From assembly GCA_949130495.1 (NCBI GenBank), contig OX422222.1, positions 271,364,109 to 271,428,108 of the forward strand: a stretch of DNA of 64,000 nt, given 5' to 3'. This document shows positions 59,178 to 64,000 of the stretch, piece after piece; the first letter of the stretch is position 1, and the number at the start of each line of letters is the position of its first letter. A program made the translations under genes and the position numbers. Under the pieces are notes generated by a model. The model saw nothing but the letters and a program-made list of their open reading frames with translations, was not told where the DNA came from and did no database searches. The stretch is from Sambucus nigra. Taxonomy: Eukaryota > Streptophyta > Magnoliopsida > Dipsacales > Adoxaceae.

Positions 59178-60541
59178 TGTAATACCCCGTAATTTTAATG
59201 AATTTTAATATGAGATAAATTAAAAGTTAAGGGGCTAAATCAATGGGAATTAATTAGGAAAAATTAATTGGGATTAATCCGGATTGAATGTTACTAGAGA
59301 TTAAAGTAATATATGATTTTGAATATTACTTAGTGATAAAAAGTAATATGTGGATATTATGATTTTTAATATTGTCGTGAGTAAATAATACGCCACAAAT
59401 GGAAACTAAGTCGGGACGCGCTTATGAGTCGTGTCAGGACTAAAGTGGGCAAATAAAATGAGATTTATTTTTAAGGCATTCGGATGATCATTTCGAGTGC
59501 GCCGTTGAGTCCAGAAGGGTTGAAATAGGTAAAAAAGTCTACCCGAGGATTTGTTTTGGGTCTCGGGTCATTTGGAAGATGAAAAGACACTCCGAAAGGG
59601 AATTTTAGTCATTTTGCTTGGAAGACGAATAGTACCTACGTTTTTTGTCTTTTAGCTAACCTTGAAGACTTATTATACATGTGAGTTTATATGTGCGTAA
59701 TGTTCATTTTCATCAAAACACAAAGTGAGGTTTTTTGAGAGAGAATGAAAAGACTTAGAGAGAAAATGAAAGGTTGTCTTAAAGAAAAGAAGGGTCGCTT
59801 GGAAAGGGAGAGTCACTTAGGGCAAACCAAGGGGACAACTACCATCTTTACACCTTGCATCACCACCTAATTTCCACCGAAAATAAGGAAGAGGAAGTGC
59901 TAAACACTTGTCTTCTCCAAATGTTCAGACCTACACATAAGGCAGGTGCAATTCTTTCTTTATTTTGGTGCTTATGTTATCCATGTTAGAATAGGATTTC
60001 TTTTTCGATTGATAAACTTATGAATTTGGGATTAAAATTATTGATAAATAAAGTTTAATGGATAGACAAATTCGTGTAGTTGGATATTTATACATGTAGA
60101 GATTATGAACATGAAAATGGATATACATGTAGAGACTGTGAACATGAAAATTGATAGGTTTTACATGTAGAGGATTTATTTGTTTATTGAAGATATGAAA
60201 ATGATGTTAGGAATTTCATGTCAATGAATTCTACTCATGTTGAATATGGAAAATTGATGATTTAGTTGTGAAATGATAATTCTAAATTTTGGTTTCTTAA
60301 GATGTATAAAAATGGAGTATTTAAAGAAATGGGAAGTTTAAAGATTTAATGGGTTTGATGATAATTCCCTTATGAACATATGAGTTTGATGTTATTCTTA
60401 TGTAAAAATCACCCTTGAACATGTTAGAACACTGTTAGAAAATTTGGGTTTGGATAGAATATAATCCAGAAGGCTTTGGGTGAAAGAATTTGAAGAAAAA
60501 CAGAGAAAACTGAGGTTGGGGATGAACTAGAATGACATTGT

Positions 60542-60624
60542 TCTCGTTTGAACGAGACTTGCTGTGGTTCGAACAAGATGGCATCTTGTTTGAACGAGAT
60601 GACTTATCGTTTGAACGAGATTTC
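60542..60624. repeat. Cluster of TCGTTTGAACGA-type near-palindromes
   Basis: Four cores (CTCGTTTGAACGAG, GGTTCGAACAAG, CTTGTTTGAACGAG, ATCGTTTGAACGAG) lie within about 80 bp. The left arm has only two (near 57572-57615), so copy number differs between arms. Confidence 0.85.
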
Positions 60625-61589
60625 TGGGTTTCTGACGAGATTCCTGAATTTCTGTGTTAGCTCATAACAATTGGAGAATTGTATTTTAGCCCACATCAGG
60701 TTCTGAATAATTTTGGTACATTAACAAAGAGTGAGAAACTTGGGTTAATATTGGGAAATTAAATATTAAATTAATGATAGAAAATTATGTGAGTGATAAC
60801 CACATAATAAAATACGACGAAGTATGTTTAAATAATTTTGGTACATTCACAAGGAATGAGGGACTTGGGTAAATGTTGGAAACATATATGGAATTGATTA
60901 ATAAAATTATGTAAGAGATATCTATATAATAATAATACGATTAAGAGATAAACAATCGTCATGATCAAGTACGGTTAATATTGGTGATATATATACGGGT
61001 ACTTGGTATTATGTGAGTGATAACTACATAATAAATATACAATGATAATCGTGATTAATAGGTACAGGTGATATTCGAGAAATACGACGGGTACTTGGGG
61101 TAGGATGAAATCCTAATATGATATTGGTCGAGTACACACCAAATTTTATATAGGTTGATGTGTATACCTATTGATTGTTGATTTATGTATATGACATATC
61201 TAGCCTACTTGCTATTGATGTGAGGTTTGCGTGTAGAGGCAGTCATATCCCAATGAGACTTATGGGAGATTTTTGACTTGTTTCCTGAGAATATAGTACT
61301 TAGATTGGATTTCCATGTGTGAAAATAATGGTATTAAATGGTCATTTGAGTGCATAGGTATGTGCGTATCCCAAAGGCTTGAACTATGTTCGCCTCCAAT
61401 ATTTGTGTTTGTTATTTATGGTTCGAGGGATATACAGAACTGATAGTCCTATGTACAGTGACGAGATGCACCTGGACATGATAGCAGAATATGCATGCAC
61501 TGCACCTGAGTCTCGGGGTGCATTAATGTGTGTGTGTGTATATATATATATACTTGTGATATATTTTACATCTTGTGGCGCAGCTGAGC

Positions 61590-62822
61590 TGTAACAACCC
61601 GCGTAATTTTGGACAATTTTAATTAATTTTTGGAAAATGGTGGAAAATAAAGTTTTTGATAAAATTATTTTTATTGCTCAAATATGTTGAATATTATTTT
61701 TAAAGGCAAGAATTTCAAACGGTTTCGAAAACGGAGTTAAAACGGATTTTAAAATGATTTTTAAATGTTTTTAACTCTTGGAGTTGTTTTGAATTCCAAC
61801 TCTTCATTTCTTTGCCTTATTTAAAGGAGTCTTTTGGATTCCAACTCTTCGTTTCTTTGCATTATAAAAGGAAGTCGTGGGCAACCCTTTTAACATACTT
61901 TTGGCACAAATTTTGGCAGCAAATATATTTTATATTCCTCTTCTTTTTGTATACACATTGGCCCTTGAGATTTGTGAGTTCCAACCTTAGATTAGAGGTG
62001 TTCTTGGGGATATTTTGTCCGAGGTTCTTGGAGGAGATTTTATAAATTTTGTGTTGATCTTGAGGACGTGATCATTGGTTTCTCATCATGGTTTGAGGTA
62101 TGGGGTTTTACACAATATGCTCCTTAAATCTCGCGAGTGTCATTCTCTTTGAATTCTTGTTTAATTGAACTCATATTTGAATTGATAAACTCATTGAAAT
62201 CTGGAAAATAATTGTTGAAAATATTTTGATTCATGTGGTATCATTATATTGTTGATGAGCACGTTGTCATGAGATTTTAATATGGCACGGATGTTGGGCA
62301 CCCGCCAAAATTCATGTTTCCCTGGCTATGGCTTGATAAAGCATATACGGATGTGGTGAGGCCTGGTGACCCGGTTAAAGTGTTGTTGAGAAATTTATTG
62401 ATAAATGCTTTGAGATTTGCATTTGATTTGAATATCCATACTCGTGTTGTTACGCTTTGTTCATCGTTAATATATTTGTTGAGCATCTTTCCTGTCGTAT
62501 TGTGTACTTCCCCATATTTTCTTTTAGTGGCAAGTTAGCGCGAATTTTGGGGCGCTATGGAGATTGATTTTAGCGAGGATTGTTTTGGGAAGAATTTTAT
62601 TTATTTTTATGTATAGAGCTTTGGTGATTTGTATTTTATTTTCGAGTTAGTTGTTGTATGTAATTCGAGAGATTTGATATTTAATTTGAAGAGATTGAGA
62701 TTAGTAGTTTCTTTTTTGTTGTTATGGGACTTAGATGCTCTATACCTTGTCACTTGTGGATTTGGATTTATTTTATCGCATTAACGCTCCGTTCGCTCTC
62801 CCCGGGTGGGCGGGGTGTTACA
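61590..62822 (+). mobile_element. Solo LTR, 1233 bp (TSD TGAGC)
   Basis: It begins TGTAACAACCCGCGTAATTT and ends GGCGGGGTGTTACA. TGAGC repeats at 61585-61589 and 62823-62827. The left arm reads GCAGCTAAGCCTAGGGGCGCC (reverse complement) at the same position, uninterrupted. A TATA motif GCATTATAAAAGG lies near 61860. Ends and composition suggest a chromovirus LTR. The 62314-62538 frame within it is not a recognised gene. Confidence 0.95.
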
Positions 62823-63788
62823 TGAGCGTAGGGGCGCCATATTAATGTATATATATATTATAGTGTGAAAATGTATATATACATACATTATTGTCTACTA
62901 TGTGAATTGAGTAGACATAAACGATAATGAAATCTGAAATGAATTAAGTAAGTGAATTTTAATTGAAAAAAAGGATTATCCATGTTAAAGAGAAAATGGG
63001 TATATATGTATTACCTGTATTGAGAGAGAAATACGTGGGAAAGATATGGGTTATGATTAGTTGGCACTGATATGAACTAGTTAACATGGGAACTGTAACT
63101 AGTATGACTTAGAGGTACGTTAGGTGTACACTCTAGATGCGAGGTGAGAATCTCATGTGAGAGTCCGATAATCTAACATATATATAATAATTGCTGAATA
63201 TATCATTTATTCACTTGTTATTTTCTAAACTATTTTTTACATCGGGCTCTGACCCATTATATTGCATATTCCCTTCTCTCTTGTATGCTCTATATTAGGT
63301 GTCCAGCCACAGGGATGCCAGACGTAGGGGATTGGAGTATTTGACGTGCTATGGATGATATGGAGTTGCAGATTTTATATTAGACGCTTCATCTTCTTGA
63401 TTCCTACATTTGTAGTAGTTGTTTTCATTTAGGGAATGTTGCCCAAAGGATTCTAATCTTTCCATGTCAGTCAGTTTATTTACCTGTATCAGAGTTGATT
63501 ACATATGGTTTACGTTGGATTATGGTATTGAGATTTTAAATTGGAGAGTTTTATTCCAGTTGCATTTAATTCAGTTTTTCTATTACTCAATTGTTATTCA
63601 ATGGGTGAATGGATTGTGTTAAATGGTTTATTTTTTAAAAGTGGATTTTTATTAAATTAAAATTAAAAAGTTTTTAACACCTGTTTAATTAAGTATTAGG
63701 TGATTATAATTTTTTTTCGACAGTGATGGTAAGAATGATCCAACTGTATATTCTGATTTAATTTGGTATGGGACTGATCACTCGGTAT

Positions 63789-64000
63789 TTAATTAAGCGG
63801 GCTGTTACAAACCCGTCCAGCCGAATGACCTGATGGTTGATGCTGATAGCCGAATTTGATATTGTGTATGCCACGCAAAAGGCCATGAAAGGAAGAGTTA
63901 TCTCTGACTACCTCATTGACTACCCTATGGAAGAAGCCAATGTCTGAATTTCTAGATTCCTGGATGATAACATCCTTTGTACCTCCCAAGAATACCTTCA
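63789..64000 (+). pseudogene. Tat/Ogre-like RNase H region, host element resumes
   Basis: Directly after the right arm, the frame reads WLMLIAEFDIVYATQKAMKG, then RVISDYLIDYP and SRFLDDNILC, matching the segment between the Ty3 RNase H and the downstream archaeal-type RNase H in Tat/Ogre pol. A stop replaces the usual Arg in RMTRW, and another occurs after EEANV. It continues the element whose RT breaks at 56034; about 200 codons between are missing. The gene runs off the window. Confidence 0.8.

Larger units (their letters stand above)
59178..63788 (+). repeat. Right LTR arm (full chromovirus LTR with nested solo LTR)
   Basis: It starts TGTAATACCCCGTAATTTT and ends GGGCTGTTACA. Its length is 4611 bp, or about 3.37 kb without the 61590-62822 insertion. 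Flanking pentamers (ATCTA; AACCC) do not match, so it is not a simple solo-LTR insertion. It shows a purine-rich tract after about 59735 and palindrome-type motifs at 60542-60624. Its end region resembles the LARD LTR end. Confidence 0.88.

Overview
This window is nuclear DNA of a flowering plant and consists almost entirely of nested transposable elements and a satellite array. I recognise no intact host gene. The plant origin rests on Tat/Ogre-like and Athila-like Ty3 retrotransposon proteins, a chromovirus chromodomain, hAT, PIF/Harbinger-like and CACTA-like ends, a CCCTAAA telomere-type repeat and a 168-bp satellite. The mix suggests heterochromatin, possibly pericentromeric (inference). 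All retroelement coding regions are broken by stops and frameshifts.

Layout. 1-6200: 3' part of a Tat-lineage Ty3 element, with an integrase remnant on +, a non-coding region holding 57-bp repeats, and an antisense gene made of small phase-0 exon-like blocks. A solo LTR (4787-5703, TSD CATAG) interrupts it. 6213-17171: two copies of one module series. Each has a CACTA-like terminus with subterminal repeats, a shared ~470-bp block and a satellite array (about 44 monomers in the first, 4 in the second). A telomere-repeat island lies at the first block/array junction, and a chromovirus-like LTR fragment lies at the end of the large array. 17172-27868: AT-rich non-coding DNA with a minus-strand LTR whose TATA box was hit by a hAT element (20485-21914, TSD TCTATTTA), a Harbinger-like MITE (23131-23585), an inverted MITE pair around a second hAT (24930-25525), and low-complexity DNA.

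27869-39053: a complete non-autonomous LTR retrotransposon with giant LTRs (~4.05 kb) and only ~1.5 kb of internal sequence. It has a tRNA-iMet primer site and a polypurine tract but no gag-pol (LARD type). Its 5' LTR carries a nested solo LTR (29359-30953, TSD GTGTG), and the 3' LTR shows the empty site. Its LTRs and internal region share a hairpin with compensatory base changes.

39142 to beyond the window end: a degenerate Tat/Ogre-like element on +, with candidate LTR and leader, gag, protease, reverse transcriptase and the edge of RNase H. Two insertions split it. One is an Athila-like element on - (43620-51655, ~1.5-kb LTRs, tRNA-Asp-type primer site, pol deleted). The other is a chromovirus-derived head-to-head pair of ~3-kb LTR arms (56035-63788), whose right arm carries a solo LTR (61590-62822, TSD TGAGC).

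Nothing here works together as a host pathway. The interest lies in cis-acting structure: palindrome clusters, the covarying hairpin, satellite carried inside transposon modules, and the antisense exon array. Relative age by eye: the LARD is young (about 2% LTR divergence in the stretch compared), the Athila-like element older (about 12%), and the Tat/Ogre host elements oldest.
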